A stretch of 6,178 nucleotides of DNA, taken from positions 1 through 6,178 of the forward strand of contig JAEWVY010000268.1 in the NCBI GenBank assembly GCA_023396625.1, read 5' to 3'. How positions within the stretch are numbered: the first letter of the stretch is position 1; the number at the start of each line of letters is the position of its first letter. The notes beneath the pieces are model-generated. The model was not told where the DNA came from, searched no databases, and saw only the letters and a list, made by a program, of their open reading frames with translations. Origin of the DNA: Pseudomonadota bacterium (GTDB lineage Bacteria > Pseudomonadota > Gammaproteobacteria > Burkholderiales > Burkholderiaceae_C). This document shows positions 6,174 to 6,178 of this stretch, in pieces. The translations under genes and the position numbers were made by a program.

Positions 6174-6178
6174 GTCAG

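Overview
The window is GC-rich, tightly packed chromosomal DNA. Protein similarity as I recall it, and the gene order, point to a betaproteobacterium of the order Burkholderiales, most likely an Alcaligenaceae member related to Bordetella or Achromobacter. That placement rests on recognition and not on a database search. No transposase, phage gene, CRISPR array, tRNA or rRNA is visible, and no gene-free gap exceeds about 120 bases.

Layout, left to right. At the left edge a 31-base run of G lies in frame with a secreted-type thermonuclease (SNase family) that runs rightward to 534. Its stop codon sits in a tandem 8-base repeat (GTGACGCC x4) that fills the whole gap to the convergent leftward genes. 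The leftward block, in transcription order, is gpmA (phosphoglycerate mutase), ctpA (S41 carboxy-terminal processing protease) and moeB/thiF (E1-like sulfur-carrier adenylyltransferase). ctpA is interrupted by one in-frame amber codon at 2077-2079, with intact family sequence on both sides. Divergent from gpmA, the rightward block is a membrane-anchored rhodanese (yibN-like), grxC (glutaredoxin 3), secB (export chaperone) and gpsA (glycerol-3-phosphate dehydrogenase). A strong ribosome binding site for a following gene lies at the right edge.

How the genes relate. Rhodanese-grxC-secB-gpsA is a widely conserved proteobacterial neighbourhood linking thiol chemistry, protein export and phospholipid precursor supply. 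A phosphoglycerate mutase and a CtpA protease sit beside it, as I recall them doing in Pseudomonas, but the mutase here is the cofactor-dependent type and not the unrelated cofactor-independent type found there. The genes are mostly housekeeping.

I do not see a new multi-gene system. The points most worth checking are the poly-G tract in the nuclease leader (possible phase variation or an assembly artefact), the nonsense codon in ctpA, the repeat that supplies stop codons in all three frames, the palindromic shared -10 in the gpmA/rhodanese divergent region, and the AT-rich hairpin abutting the gpsA start codon.
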